Positions 28,832 through 37,536 of a stretch of 45,573 bases of DNA are shown piece by piece (within the stretch, counting starts at the first letter, position 1; every line of letters begins with the position of its first letter). The translations under genes were made by a program, and so were the position numbers. The notes beneath the pieces were generated by a model, which searched no databases, was not told the DNA's origin, and worked only from the letters and a program-made list of their open reading frames with translations. Where the stretch lies: positions 1-45,573 of the forward strand of contig JAACFB010000032.1 in NCBI GenBank assembly GCA_009937615.1. The letters run 5' to 3'. Source of the DNA: Gammaproteobacteria bacterium (GTDB taxonomy: Bacteria > Pseudomonadota > Gammaproteobacteria > Steroidobacterales > Woeseiaceae).

Positions 28832-28855
28832 GCGTCCCCCGCTAGCTTGACTCGC

Positions 28856-29581
28856 TTATGCTTTATTCCTGGAAAGGCGCCCCGCAATGATTCCGGCAAT
28901 CAGCAGGAACACCCCGATGCCGAACAGGTACTCGGGAAATTTCCGAAACACCCCGCAGTAAACGATCGCGGCACTGTTCACAATCTGAAATGCATTGATG
29001 AACTTGCTCTTGCGCCAAACTGCTTTCGGGAAGCGGATTCTCGAGACCATCAGGATTGCGAGCACGAACATCAGTACGGGCAGGTAGAGATGCAGCGGCA
29101 GCGCGCCGGAAATATCCTCGTATCTGAGCATGACGATGACCATTGACGACACCAGCCCGCCGCCGGCTGCCGTAATAGGAATGCCAACAAACCAGCCGCC
29201 GTGAGGCACGTCCGAGGTCAGGTTGAAGCGCGCAAGGCGCATTGCGCCAGCCAGTACAAATACGCTCACCGCGGCCAGCAATACCCAGAACTGACCGGAA
29301 TCGAGCTGTACACCGGCGATCTGCAGGCCGGCATTAAATACAAGCATTGCCGGCGCCACGCCAAACGACACGAGGTCCGCCATCGAGTCGAACTCGGCGC
29401 CGAAGCTGGACGTGGCTTTGAGCAGTCGCGCGGCGATGCCGTCACAGGTGTCGAGAAGCCCGCACCAGACAATCATCCACGCAGCTAATTCGAGATCACC
29501 GACCTGCATCGTGACGATCGATGCAAGGCCGAGCAGCAGGCTGAGCGCCGTGAAGCTGTTCGGAATCGTGTAGCGGAGCAC
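28856..29581 (-). CDS. CDP-alcohol phosphatidyltransferase, PssA-like
   Basis: Integral membrane phospholipid-synthesis enzyme with about seven hydrophobic segments. The family signature D-(x)2-DG-(x)2-AR-(x)8-G-(x)3-D-(x)3-D is complete (Asp44, Asp47, Asp65 and Asp69, counting from GTG 29581). The C-terminal SRIRFPK segment and overall length (241 residues) resemble CDP-diacylglycerol:serine O-phosphatidyltransferase (PssA). The start is uncertain: GTG at 29581 has AGG upstream, and a TTG at 29617 would add 12 residues. It lies 24 bases before the protease gene. Phosphatidylcholine or phosphatidylglycerophosphate synthases share the signature, so the head group is inferred. Confidence 0.82.
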   Translation of the reverse strand: MLRYTIPNSFTALSLLLGLASIVTMQVGDLELAAWMIVWCGLLDTCDGIAARLLKATSSFGAEFDSMADLVSFGVAPAMLVFNAGLQIAGVQLDSGQFWVLLAAVSVFVLAGAMRLARFNLTSDVPHGGWFVGIPITAAGGGLVSSMVIVMLRYEDISGALPLHLYLPVLMFVLAILMVSRIRFPKAVWRKSKFINAFQIVNSAAIVYCGVFRKFPEYLFGIGVFLLIAGIIAGRLSRNKA

Positions 29582-29684
29582 GTTCAAGACCTGCGTTTGC
29601 CCCCGGCAAATCGACAATCGTCAATTCTGCATGGCAGGCTGGGGATTATCCAGTCGCAGCGAGCTTAATATCCGGATCGGCGCC

Positions 29685-31214
29685 TTACTCGTCGATTTGC
29701 GCGGCGACGACCTTGACCGGGCAGTCGCTGCCAACGTACGGACCGAGCCCTGTGTCCGCTCGCGCGACCTGGCCCGCTTCGAGCCGGCCTCCAACGCCCA
29801 GTCTCAGCTGCTGCTGCCGCCCGCCACTATCGACATAGTCGACAAGTACCTGCACGCCAGCGACGGGCAGCGTCGTCTCGTTTTTCACCGAGACGACGAG
29901 ATTGCCGTTACTCCCGGCGTCGCAGCGGCGCGGAATGTAGTTCGCCGGATTCGACGACAGATCGAGACGCGCCAGCGCTTCGTTGGCAGCCTTGCCATAA
30001 TCGCCGCCGCCCTGGGCCACAACCTTGTAATGCGCGATTGCAGCCGCCTTGTTTCCGCGGTCGGCCTCGATTCTGCCCAGCGTGTAATGCGCAGGTGCGG
30101 TCGGCAGCAGGTCGAGGCTACGCTCGAGATCGGCGACCGCCGCGTCGGTCTGGCCGAGCTCGTGCTTAACGAGTCCACGCTGCAGGTGATAATAGAAAAA
30201 GCCATCGCGCCGCGCGATTGCCCTGTCGTAGTTCGTCACCGCCATGTCGTACTGCTCTTTGACAAGCCGCACGTCACCCCGCAGCGCGTGAAAATGAGCC
30301 TCGGCCGGGTACAGGTCGAGCGCTTTTTCGGCGAGCGCCAATGCCTCATCAGGTTTTTTGTCGGACAACGCCTTGCGGCCCTCGTCATAAGCATCGTAGG
30401 CAGGTCTGGCATCGACGGTTTTCTGCATCGCTGCACGGAAGCTGTCGACGCCAAGCGTGCCGCCGGCCGGAAGTTTGGCCGCGGTTTCGATGTTGGCTTC
30501 GACGCGCTCATTCGAGGGCGGATGACTCGCGAACAAACCGCTGAGCCAGTCCGCGTCACGACCCTCGCTCAACCGCACGAATGTCCGCTGCAGCTCAACC
30601 GCGCCCTGCGGATCGTAGCCGGCCCTGGACATGTAGCGCATTCCGTATTTGTCCGACTCGAGTTCGGCACCGCGGCCGTATTTCATAGTGACCAGCTGCG
30701 CCGCGACACTTGCGCCCCCAACCGCCATGTCGCCATAGCTGCTGTCATTCGTCGCCACGCTCGTGGCTACGACGAGCCCCTGCATCAGCATGCCACGAGA
30801 CATCTGTTGTGCGGTATGTCGCGCGGCGGCGTGTACGATTTCGTGGCCGAGCACGGCCGCGAGCTCGGCCTCCGAATTGATCTCCGTAAGCAACCCGCGG
30901 TTGATCGCAATCTTGCCGCCCGGCAATGCCCAGGCGTTGGGCACGGAATTGTTGAGCACCGTAAATTCATACGGCAGCGGCACGTCGCTGACCGCCGCCA
31001 GGCGCTGACCGACGGACTGAACGTACTGCGTCAGTACCGGATCCGTGTCGTAAGGCCCGCCCTGCGACTGCTGTGTTGGCACATAATTCTGCGCGCCCAA
31101 GGCGAGCTCCTGCTCGCTGCTGACGAGCATGAACTCGCGGTCACCGGTGACCGGGTTGACCGCACAACCGGTAACCAGGGCGGCCGACAAGATGACAGGA
31201 AAAAAGTGTCTCAT
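29685..31214 (-). CDS. M48 family metalloprotease lipoprotein with TPR domain (BepA-like)
   Basis: A periplasmic zinc protease probably involved in outer-membrane protein quality control. The ATG at 31214 gives 509 residues with lipobox VTGC (Cys17). The M48 catalytic motif is LGHEIVHAAARH (His124, Glu125, His128), followed by a downstream ESDKYGMRYM, the third zinc ligand region. From about residue 270 the protein is helical TPR-like (EALALAEKALDLYPAEAHF, VADLERSLDLLP), as in BepA/YfgC. The very C-terminal about 100 residues form a beta-rich, Val/Gly-rich domain not found in E. coli BepA. The long plus-strand frame opposite is a shadow. Confidence 0.9.
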   Translation of the reverse strand: MRHFFPVILSAALVTGCAVNPVTGDREFMLVSSEQELALGAQNYVPTQQSQGGPYDTDPVLTQYVQSVGQRLAAVSDVPLPYEFTVLNNSVPNAWALPGGKIAINRGLLTEINSEAELAAVLGHEIVHAAARHTAQQMSRGMLMQGLVVATSVATNDSSYGDMAVGGASVAAQLVTMKYGRGAELESDKYGMRYMSRAGYDPQGAVELQRTFVRLSEGRDADWLSGLFASHPPSNERVEANIETAAKLPAGGTLGVDSFRAAMQKTVDARPAYDAYDEGRKALSDKKPDEALALAEKALDLYPAEAHFHALRGDVRLVKEQYDMAVTNYDRAIARRDGFFYYHLQRGLVKHELGQTDAAVADLERSLDLLPTAPAHYTLGRIEADRGNKAAAIAHYKVVAQGGGDYGKAANEALARLDLSSNPANYIPRRCDAGSNGNLVVSVKNETTLPVAGVQVLVDYVDSGGRQQQLRLGVGGRLEAGQVARADTGLGPYVGSDCPVKVVAAQIDE

Positions 31215-31575
31215 AGCCGCGCAATTATACCCCGGACACGCCGAGGAAAAGTGGTCCCGTAAGCGCAGTGTCCCTTTTCTTTGGAGACGCAGGTTCGATT
31301 CCTCGAAGCTCCGACCAATCGGCATCGAGACTCTCGTGAGCCGCGGTCGTGCGGGATGCGGCGACTTCGAAAGAGTCGATCGGGTTCGCGATAACCTTAA
31401 CGCTTGTCCATAAAGATAATTACCATTTGGCCGCGCCCGGATTGGCTTTCCCGGCGACCGCGAATCGCCATCGACCTGCTGAGCATTACTGCCATGAAAG
31501 TAGGTGAAAACACGGATTACCGATCTCGGCACCAAAACGCACTATGATTGGGCAAATCTTTGATCGGGAGCTGAC
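31215..31575. other. Intergenic region, 361 bp, with tmRNA 3'-end-like remnant
   Basis: Between the divergent M48 protease and hemerythrin-like genes. It contains a possible att-site remnant (31279-31317), a GGACAC/GTGTCC inverted repeat (31234-31239 with 31268-31273) and AT-richer sequence around 31405-31430. No open frame with codon bias like the neighbours is present. The M48 promoter should lie within it, but I see no convincing consensus. Confidence 0.5.
31279..31317 (+). other. Degenerate tmRNA/tRNA 3'-end-like sequence, possible old integration site
   Basis: The stretch contains GACGCAGGTTCGATTCCT, then AAGCTCCGACCA, which closely follows the tmRNA 3' terminus pattern (GGACGCGGGTTC, CAGCTCCACCA in E. 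coli as I remember it). The T-arm stem is broken (GCAGG against CCTCG) and one base is inserted before ACCA, and no matching 5' acceptor is present upstream, so it is not a working tRNA or tmRNA. Such 3' fragments are left by elements that integrate into ssrA or tRNA genes. It could be chance. Confidence 0.3.
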
Positions 31576-32136
31576 ATGAAAAGCGATGCCGCAATCTTGC
31601 TGACAGAACTGCGCCAGGACCACCGCAACATGGCGGTTCTATTGAACCTGTTGCAGGAGGAAGCCCTTCGTCTCGAACAGCATGACCGGCCGGACTACGA
31701 GCTGCTGCTGGACATCATGCGTTACATGACAGTGTATTCCGACGCGATACACCATCCAAAAGAAGACCTGGTCTATGCTGGTCTTCGTGCCGACCAGCCG
31801 AATCTGGCTGATGGACTCGAGCGCGTCGAGGACGATCACCAGGAGCTGGCCGAACTCGGCAGCCGGTTACGCGCTGACATTGAGTCGATCATTGCCGGAA
31901 CCGCGATTACGCGAGATCGCGTTCTTGACGACACAAAATCCTACGTCCACAAGCTTCGTCAGCACATGGCCTGGGAGGAAGAGGATCTTTTCCGTCGCGC
32001 GGACGCCAGGTTGGATTCGCTCGATATTGATGCCTCACACCTGGTCGCTACGGATCCGGTTTTCGGCGCGCACCGCGAAGCGTCGTTTGCGAATCTGCTG
32101 CACGCTATCGAGCACGAAGCGGCCGACGCGCATTAG
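31576..32136 (+). CDS. Hemerythrin-like domain protein
   Basis: A 186-residue cytoplasmic protein of the hemerythrin HHE cation-binding family, probably binding a di-iron centre. Candidate ligands lie in four helices: His16 (RQDHRN), His59-His60 and Glu63 (HHPKEDLV), His88 (DDHQEL) and His125/His130 with Glu134-136 (HMAWEEEDLF). The ATG has GGGAG five bases upstream. It ends four bases into the convergent outer-membrane protein gene. Family members act in oxygen, nitric oxide or iron sensing or storage; nothing in the window narrows the choice. There is no fused signalling domain. Confidence 0.88.
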   Translation: MKSDAAILLTELRQDHRNMAVLLNLLQEEALRLEQHDRPDYELLLDIMRYMTVYSDAIHHPKEDLVYAGLRADQPNLADGLERVEDDHQELAELGSRLRADIESIIAGTAITRDRVLDDTKSYVHKLRQHMAWEEEDLFRRADARLDSLDIDASHLVATDPVFGAHREASFANLLHAIEHEAADAH

Positions 32137-33380
32137 AAATACCAGGCGAGCTGCGCAAAAATGCCGACACCCGTCGAGAGATAGGTATCGGCAAGTCCGC
32201 TGTCGATACCGCCAAACTCGCTGCCGTCGTATCCAATCGGGACATTGATACTACCGAGAAACGTCATGTTATCGGAGAGGCTGTATTGCGTAACCAGCTG
32301 CAACAGCGCGCTGGGATCGTCGACATTGGCGAGCAACGTTGGAGTCAACAGCCATAGCGGCGACATTTCGATCATCAGGCTCCCGGCCAGGTAATTGCGG
32401 CCGAGCGCATACAGCTCCCGGCGCGCCAGGCGTTCGAGCAGATCGGGATTTGCGGCCAGGCTCGCCGGATCGTAGTTGCCGTTCTGCTGCCCGAAACCAT
32501 TGAAGTAGTATTCGACTGCGCCGCTGACGTTCCTGCCGGACCAGGTCCACGAGTAGCTGAGGTTGGTCACGAACTGCAGCACCGTGTCATCGTCGGTTGC
32601 GGCAACGACGATATCGCTTCGCCAGACTGCGCCGCCGATACTCCGCAGCCCGCCGACACCAAGGACAGCGTCGCCATAATTGCTGGCGACGAGTAAATCG
32701 AACTCGCTGTTGCCCGCAAACCCGTGGTACTTGAGTGCCGAAGTTCCTGACTCGGCTTCGACGTCGCCCGTGTTGACATCGCGCCGGAAAACAACGGCAG
32801 CCTGGAGATCGTCACCGTTGTCACGCAGGTATTGCCCGTAAAGCATGTCGTCCCCGCTCTTGAACTCGGTGTCGATGGCTGCCGGGTCGAACGGGTTGAC
32901 GAGATCCATCGGCGAGTAAAAAAGACCGTTACCCCAGGACAGCGCCTGCCTGCCGAAACGCAGCACGGCTTTCTCGCTCGTATAACCGACTGCCAGGCGA
33001 TCGATCCTGTGCACCAGCGCATTCCTGCCCTTGTCGTGCAGTACGTCGGTAAGGTTGAAAAGCCGTCGCTCATCATTGGGGAGGCGCGCAATGAAAAGGC
33101 CGGCCGCGTCTCCGAGATCACGCGTCCATTCGATGCTGTCGCCATGCAGCGCGAAGAGCTGATACGCCGTTTCGAAAGACCAGCGGCCATGCCGCGCGCT
33201 GAAATTCAGCCGCAGGTCACCCTCGATATCGATCGACTCAGGGCCCGCCAGCTCGCGCAACAGGCTGTCGGCCGGAAATGCCTGACCCAAAACGCGCACC
33301 TTGGTATGGCCGCCGAGTTCGGTGCCGTCGGCAGCCGCGACGCCGCAACAGAAGAGAAGAACAATGAGGCTACGTCGCAT
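32133..33380 (-). CDS. Outer-membrane beta-barrel protein of the ABC/LolA-like operon
   Basis: A 415-residue predicted barrel with a signal peptide (MRRSLIVLLFCCGVAAADG) and alternating short beta strands throughout, ending in the C-terminal aromatic pattern AWYF expected by the BAM machinery. Strands such as AVLRFGRQALSWGNGLFYS recall porin/DUF1302-like channel proteins, but I cannot assign a named family. The ATG at 33380 overlaps the ATPase stop by 11 bases, so the two are probably coupled; an earlier in-frame start has no signal peptide. It is the last gene of an operon with a LolA-like protein and two permeases, which suggests it receives or inserts the exported substrate at the outer membrane. 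Confidence 0.75.
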   Translation of the reverse strand: MRRSLIVLLFCCGVAAADGTELGGHTKVRVLGQAFPADSLLRELAGPESIDIEGDLRLNFSARHGRWSFETAYQLFALHGDSIEWTRDLGDAAGLFIARLPNDERRLFNLTDVLHDKGRNALVHRIDRLAVGYTSEKAVLRFGRQALSWGNGLFYSPMDLVNPFDPAAIDTEFKSGDDMLYGQYLRDNGDDLQAAVVFRRDVNTGDVEAESGTSALKYHGFAGNSEFDLLVASNYGDAVLGVGGLRSIGGAVWRSDIVVAATDDDTVLQFVTNLSYSWTWSGRNVSGAVEYYFNGFGQQNGNYDPASLAANPDLLERLARRELYALGRNYLAGSLMIEMSPLWLLTPTLLANVDDPSALLQLVTQYSLSDNMTFLGSINVPIGYDGSEFGGIDSGLADTYLSTGVGIFAQLAWYF

Positions 33381-34062
33381 TTTGCTCGATGTCGTCGACG
33401 ATACGCCCGTCAAGCATGCGAATCAGTCGTTTCGCATAGCTCATCACCCGCTTGTCGTGCGTCGCAATGATGAAGGTCGTCTTATGCCTTTCGTTGAGCT
33501 CACAGAACAGCTCCATGAGGCCGTCAGCGGTTTTCGAGTCGAGATTCGCCGTTGGTTCGTCGGCGAGCACGAGGGCAGGATGCGATACAATTGCGCGGGC
33601 GACAGCAACGCGTTGCTGCTGCCCGCCGGACATATCGGCAGGCAACCGGTCTTCGAGTCCGGCCAGACCGACTTCCTGGAGGATCTCCAGCGCCTGCTCA
33701 CCACGCTCCGCGGCCGCGACGCCCTGCACCTGCATGACGAATTCGACGTTCTCCCGTGCTGTCAGCACGGGAATCAGGTTGAACGCCTGGAAGACGAACC
33801 CGATATTCCGCAGCCGCAGTTCGGCGAGTTCACCTTTGCGCAGGTTATCGATGCGCCGCCCCGCGATGTAAACCTCGCCGCTGTCTGGCTTGTCGAGTCC
33901 GCCGATCGTATTGAGCAGCGTGGTTTTACCGCCGCCCGACGGGGCCGACAGGCAGACAAATCCGCCCTCGACAATATCGATCGTTACGTGGTCCAGCGCC
34001 TTAATCTTCTCTTCGCCCTGGTGATAGGTTTTGCACAAGTCAACGCAGCGTACTGCCGTCAT
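33370..34062 (-). CDS. ABC transporter ATPase, LolD/MacB type
   Basis: A 230-residue ATP-binding subunit for the two upstream permeases. Walker A is APSGGGKTTLL, the Q-loop region is FVFQAFNLIP, the signature is MSGGQQQR, Walker B is ALVLADEPT and the switch histidine lies in IATHD. The spacing and the LRNIGFVFQ context match the LolD/MacB/FtsE group that drives membrane-protein extraction rather than classical import. The ATG is two bases after the permease stop, and its own stop overlaps the beta-barrel gene. A generic MacB-type efflux pump is possible, but two non-identical permeases and a LolA-like protein suggest a Lol-like role. Confidence 0.92.
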   Translation of the reverse strand: MTAVRCVDLCKTYHQGEEKIKALDHVTIDIVEGGFVCLSAPSGGGKTTLLNTIGGLDKPDSGEVYIAGRRIDNLRKGELAELRLRNIGFVFQAFNLIPVLTARENVEFVMQVQGVAAAERGEQALEILQEVGLAGLEDRLPADMSGGQQQRVAVARAIVSHPALVLADEPTANLDSKTADGLMELFCELNERHKTTFIIATHDKRVMSYAKRLIRMLDGRIVDDIEQNAT

Positions 34063-34064
34063 GA

Positions 34065-35294
34065 TCAGACCTTCGTAATCGCTTCAACAGGTTCGTAATG
34101 GGCCGCTCGCCAGGCCGGAGAGAGGCTGGCGAAAAACCCGAGCACCAACACGACGACATTCGCGAGAATCACGTCGCGTAACAGTAATTCCGGATACAGG
34201 ACGCTCGACATGCCCCACATATCCATGCCCTCGGCGACAATGGACACGTCGATACCTTCTTTGATCGGCTGCACCGCCAGCCATGCGAGGGCGGTGCCGA
34301 TCACGAGGCCGATCGTGAGCAACATGAGCGACTCGATAATGATCTGGCCGAGGATATTCCGCGGCTTCATGCCCAGCGCCAGCATCAGGCCTATTTCGCG
34401 GACGCGCTCGAATACGGCCATGACCAGCGTATTAACGAGACCAAAGGACAGCGCGAGAAAGATCACGATGACCCAAACGAGCAGGAAGCCGTCCATGACC
34501 TTGAGCATTGTCCCGAGGTAGGCATCGAGCTCGAACCAACTTTTGACCTCGACGCCCGCGTCGACCAGTTCGGTTACCTGGCTGTAAACCGCGTCGACAT
34601 TCCGATAGTCGTCGCCGACGGCGAAGAGTTCGGAGGTCCGGTCGCCGATACGCAGCATCTTCTGGGTTGTCGACTTGCCGGCGAACACAAACGCTTCTTC
34701 GAATGCAGTGACGTTGGCCGTGAACAGGCCTACGACACGAAAGCCGCGATCCGCGATCTCGTTGTCCGGATCCTGGCTCATTATGACGATGCGCTTGCCG
34801 ATCTCGGTTTCGAGTGTCCTGGCGAGCTTCCTGCCGATAACGATGCCGGGGTCGTCTACCGATTCGAGGAACCGGCCATCGATCTCGTCATAGTCGATGA
34901 ACGTCAGGCCGCGCTCCCGTTCCGGGTCGATGCCAAGTAGCGTGACGCCGCGCGAATCATACTCGCTCGTTATTACGGCGGGAACGCGGACCCGGCTTGC
35001 CCAGCCTTTGAGGCCCGCAGCGGCAAATTTTGCGGACATCTCGCTGTCGGGAATCGGGATCAGGTTGGCAACACTCGGATCGTCCCGGTACTTCGGGTGG
35101 TGGACCTGCACGTGTCCGGGCAGCGCCGAGATACCGTCCTTGATCACCTCCGTGACCATGCCACGCATCAGCGCCGTCATGAAAATCATCGCCCAGCTGC
35201 CGAGAACAATTGCGGCCAGCATGATGAAAGTACGGCGATGATTACGCCACAGATTGCGCCATGCGAGTCGGGCCAGGATCGCAAACATGTGCAT
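34065..35294 (-). CDS. ABC transporter permease (FtsX/LolC-like), second of pair
   Basis: A 409-residue permease with the MacB/LolC layout: one N-terminal helix (about 25-45), a large periplasmic domain (about 50-260) and three C-terminal helices after residue 270 with the FtsX fold (EIGLMLALGMKPRNIL). Its N-terminus ARLAWRNLWRN closely resembles that of its neighbour and both are 409 residues, pointing to gene duplication. The ATG at 35294 shares its A with the TGA of the upstream permease (TGATG). It probably pairs with that permease as a heterodimer, as LolC does with LolE. Confidence 0.9.
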   Translation of the reverse strand: MHMFAILARLAWRNLWRNHRRTFIMLAAIVLGSWAMIFMTALMRGMVTEVIKDGISALPGHVQVHHPKYRDDPSVANLIPIPDSEMSAKFAAAGLKGWASRVRVPAVITSEYDSRGVTLLGIDPERERGLTFIDYDEIDGRFLESVDDPGIVIGRKLARTLETEIGKRIVIMSQDPDNEIADRGFRVVGLFTANVTAFEEAFVFAGKSTTQKMLRIGDRTSELFAVGDDYRNVDAVYSQVTELVDAGVEVKSWFELDAYLGTMLKVMDGFLLVWVIVIFLALSFGLVNTLVMAVFERVREIGLMLALGMKPRNILGQIIIESLMLLTIGLVIGTALAWLAVQPIKEGIDVSIVAEGMDMWGMSSVLYPELLLRDVILANVVVLVLGFFASLSPAWRAAHYEPVEAITKV

Positions 35295-36523
35295 CAGACG
35301 GCCCTCATCGCTTCAACCGGGTGCAATCGATGCAGCCGTAGCGCCGGATAGAGGGCCGAAAGTATCGTGAATCCGAACACGACGAGCGGCCCTGCCAGCA
35401 GCGTGGGCAGGGTGAGCTCGGGGAAGAAGCGTGCGGGCAAATTGAATTTCGCGGCCAGTTCCTCCATGCCCGGGTAGGCAAAGCCATTGACGCCGAGGTA
35501 AGCGGTCAGAATCGCGCCTAGCAGCGCCCCGATCAGCAAGCCGAGCATGCCCATGATCGCGGTTTCGAGGAGCACAAGCCGACCGAGACGGCCCGGCGTC
35601 AGTCCGAGCGCAAGGACGATGCCGAATTCGTGGGTGCGCTCGAGAACCGACATCAGCTGCGTGTTAAGCACGCTGAAGGCGACCAGGATCACGAGAATTC
35701 CGTACATGAAGAATGCGCTGCTCATGTCTGCCCGGATGGCCTGTTTGAGACCGGGCTGCAGCGCGTCCCAGTCGTGAACGACGAGCTCCTCGCCGGCGGG
35801 CAACAGCTCCGCGACCCGGCGCTGCAGTTCCGGCACGTCGTCGATGGCCGTCGCAGTCAGCACGACCTGGTGACCGGCGCCATCCATGTAAAACATGTCC
35901 TGAAAGAACCTGAGCGGAATCTCTGCAAAACTGCGGTCGAAGTCTGCGACACCGCTGTCGAAAATACCGACGACGGTAACCACCGCAGCCGCGAAAGAGC
36001 CGTCGCGACCGCTGCCAAGCAGCGTAAGCTCCTGGCCGAGGCCAATCCGCAGATTTCGCGCCAGCGCTGCGCCGATGACGATTTCGGCGGCATCCGGCCC
36101 GTTGACAAACCGGCCCTCTTTTATGAGTCCAGGGATCGTCGATACGTTGCCCTCGTACTCCGGCTCGACGCCAAGTACGGCGATTCCATAGCTGCGGTCT
36201 TCACTCGAAACGAGTGCAAATGCTGCGCCACGCGCAGCGACCCGGTCGCTGCCGAGCTCCGTGCGCAACGAGCTGGCCAGCCCTGCGACATCAGCGACGC
36301 TCTGGCGCATTTTCTGGTCGTCTTTGTAACCCGGCGCCTGTATCTGGACATGCCCGGTCAGCGTCTGCAGCGTGTTGTCGATCATCAAATCGTACATGCC
36401 GAACTGCAGCCCGATCATGAAGATGAGCAGCACGTTGGAAAAGATCATGGCACCTGTCGTCAGCCACGTACGTTTCGAGTGCCGCCACAGGTTGCGCCAA
36501 GCCAGCCGGAAAACGAGATTCAT
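35294..36523 (-). CDS. ABC transporter permease (FtsX/LolC-like), first of pair
   Basis: A 409-residue permease with an N-terminal helix (TGAMIFSNVLLIFMIGLQFG), a periplasmic MacB-type domain with PGYKDDQKM and TIPGLIKEGRF, and three C-terminal helices (EFGIVLALGLTPGRLG followed by GLLIGALLGAIL). The C-terminal LHPVEAMRAV matches the related VEAITKV in the second permease. The ATG lies four bases after the LolA-like protein gene. The pair would form the membrane part of an export ABC complex acting on an inner-membrane lipid, lipoprotein or hydrophobic substrate. The substrate is not evident. Confidence 0.9.
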   Translation of the reverse strand: MNLVFRLAWRNLWRHSKRTWLTTGAMIFSNVLLIFMIGLQFGMYDLMIDNTLQTLTGHVQIQAPGYKDDQKMRQSVADVAGLASSLRTELGSDRVAARGAAFALVSSEDRSYGIAVLGVEPEYEGNVSTIPGLIKEGRFVNGPDAAEIVIGAALARNLRIGLGQELTLLGSGRDGSFAAAVVTVVGIFDSGVADFDRSFAEIPLRFFQDMFYMDGAGHQVVLTATAIDDVPELQRRVAELLPAGEELVVHDWDALQPGLKQAIRADMSSAFFMYGILVILVAFSVLNTQLMSVLERTHEFGIVLALGLTPGRLGRLVLLETAIMGMLGLLIGALLGAILTAYLGVNGFAYPGMEELAAKFNLPARFFPELTLPTLLAGPLVVFGFTILSALYPALRLHRLHPVEAMRAV

Positions 36524-36527
36524 CGGA

Positions 36528-37334
36528 TCAGTCCCGTGGATTGCGGAGGTTCGACAAGGTAAACAGGCTGTCCTTCAGGTCCACGTCGTACTCAATGGAG
36601 TCCAGCTGGATCTCGGTCCATTCGTCTTCGGCCTCGACTTTCGCCATGCGTTGCCGCAGCGCTACGAGGCGCCCGCCCATCTCGCCGATTTCCAGGGACG
36701 TCAACTGCTTCACCAATTCTCCGTCCTGGTCGTAGAAACGGTGTGATATGACGACGTGATCTTCGCGAATCTGCAGAACTTCGCGGCCCCACACCACTGC
36801 CGCTTCTTCATGGGGAACCGACTCTATTTCATAGATCGTTATGCCCTCGGCTTCCGTCACGCTCAGGATGGAATGATCGTACTGATCGATGATGTCGTCA
36901 GCGCGAGCAACATCGTTGTTCGAAAAATCCGAGCCCATCCAGCTTTGACCCATCATCGATGACGGTATCTTGATAACCCGATTGATCTTCGGCGAATACG
37001 ACCACATGTTGTTGTCGTCTGTCAGCGTCCCGTTGCCCCGGTCCTTCCTCGGTTCGAGGACTCGCACGAGCGACTTCTTGTCGCCCTTGGTCCAGGCGCG
37101 CATCGTCATCGACCGCTCCCAGTCAGGCCGATGGATGACCATCGTCATGACGCTGTCGGAGGACACGCCACGCCAGTGATTGACGGCATCGCGCACGATG
37201 CTCGTCGCATCCGGCTCCCCTGCCTGTGCCGCGACCGTTAAAACGCCGATGGCTGCAAACCCTGCCATCAGCGCAGACCAGCCGCTGGTTCGGCAAGCGG
37301 GGAATCGACGCACGGTGTGCCGCAAACTGTTCAC
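36528..37334 (-). CDS. LolA-like outer-membrane lipoprotein-sorting protein
   Basis: A 268-residue secreted protein (cleavage after AAQA) of the LolA-like superfamily, a curved half-barrel that carries lipid groups across the periplasm. Typical parts are VNHWRGVSSDSVMTMVIHRP at the mature N-terminus, the PRKDRGNGTL loop and NNMWSYSPKINRVIKIPSSMMG, the family's most conserved run. The start is GTG at 37334 with GGAG upstream. It is the first gene of an operon continuing with two permeases, ATPase and beta-barrel. Classical LolA sorts lipoproteins; members near RND or ABC exporters probably carry other hydrophobic cargo, which I infer here. Confidence 0.85.
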   Translation of the reverse strand: MNSLRHTVRRFPACRTSGWSALMAGFAAIGVLTVAAQAGEPDATSIVRDAVNHWRGVSSDSVMTMVIHRPDWERSMTMRAWTKGDKKSLVRVLEPRKDRGNGTLTDDNNMWSYSPKINRVIKIPSSMMGQSWMGSDFSNNDVARADDIIDQYDHSILSVTEAEGITIYEIESVPHEEAAVVWGREVLQIREDHVVISHRFYDQDGELVKQLTSLEIGEMGGRLVALRQRMAKVEAEDEWTEIQLDSIEYDVDLKDSLFTLSNLRNPRD

Positions 37335-37536
37335 ATCGGGCTCTCCAGGTCGGGACTGTGTGAGACTGCAACCGACGTCTAAAATATCACCGGCGGCAAT
37401 CAGCCGTTATACGGGGAAGCCGAGGTTATTCCGGCTGAACGAGACAGCTCCGCTGCCGGCAGATACGTGTTTGTCGCAATAGCGCAAAACGAAACAATGA
37501 CTAGACTGAACTTGTCGCCAGAGAAAGGATACGGCC

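Noticed and set aside
29631..31262. Very long plus-strand open frame (543 codons) opposite the M48 protease
   Set aside because: The minus-strand gene has a lipobox, HExxH and TPR motifs. The plus frame has no motif and an arginine-rich, low-complexity composition typical of antisense frames in GC-rich genes.
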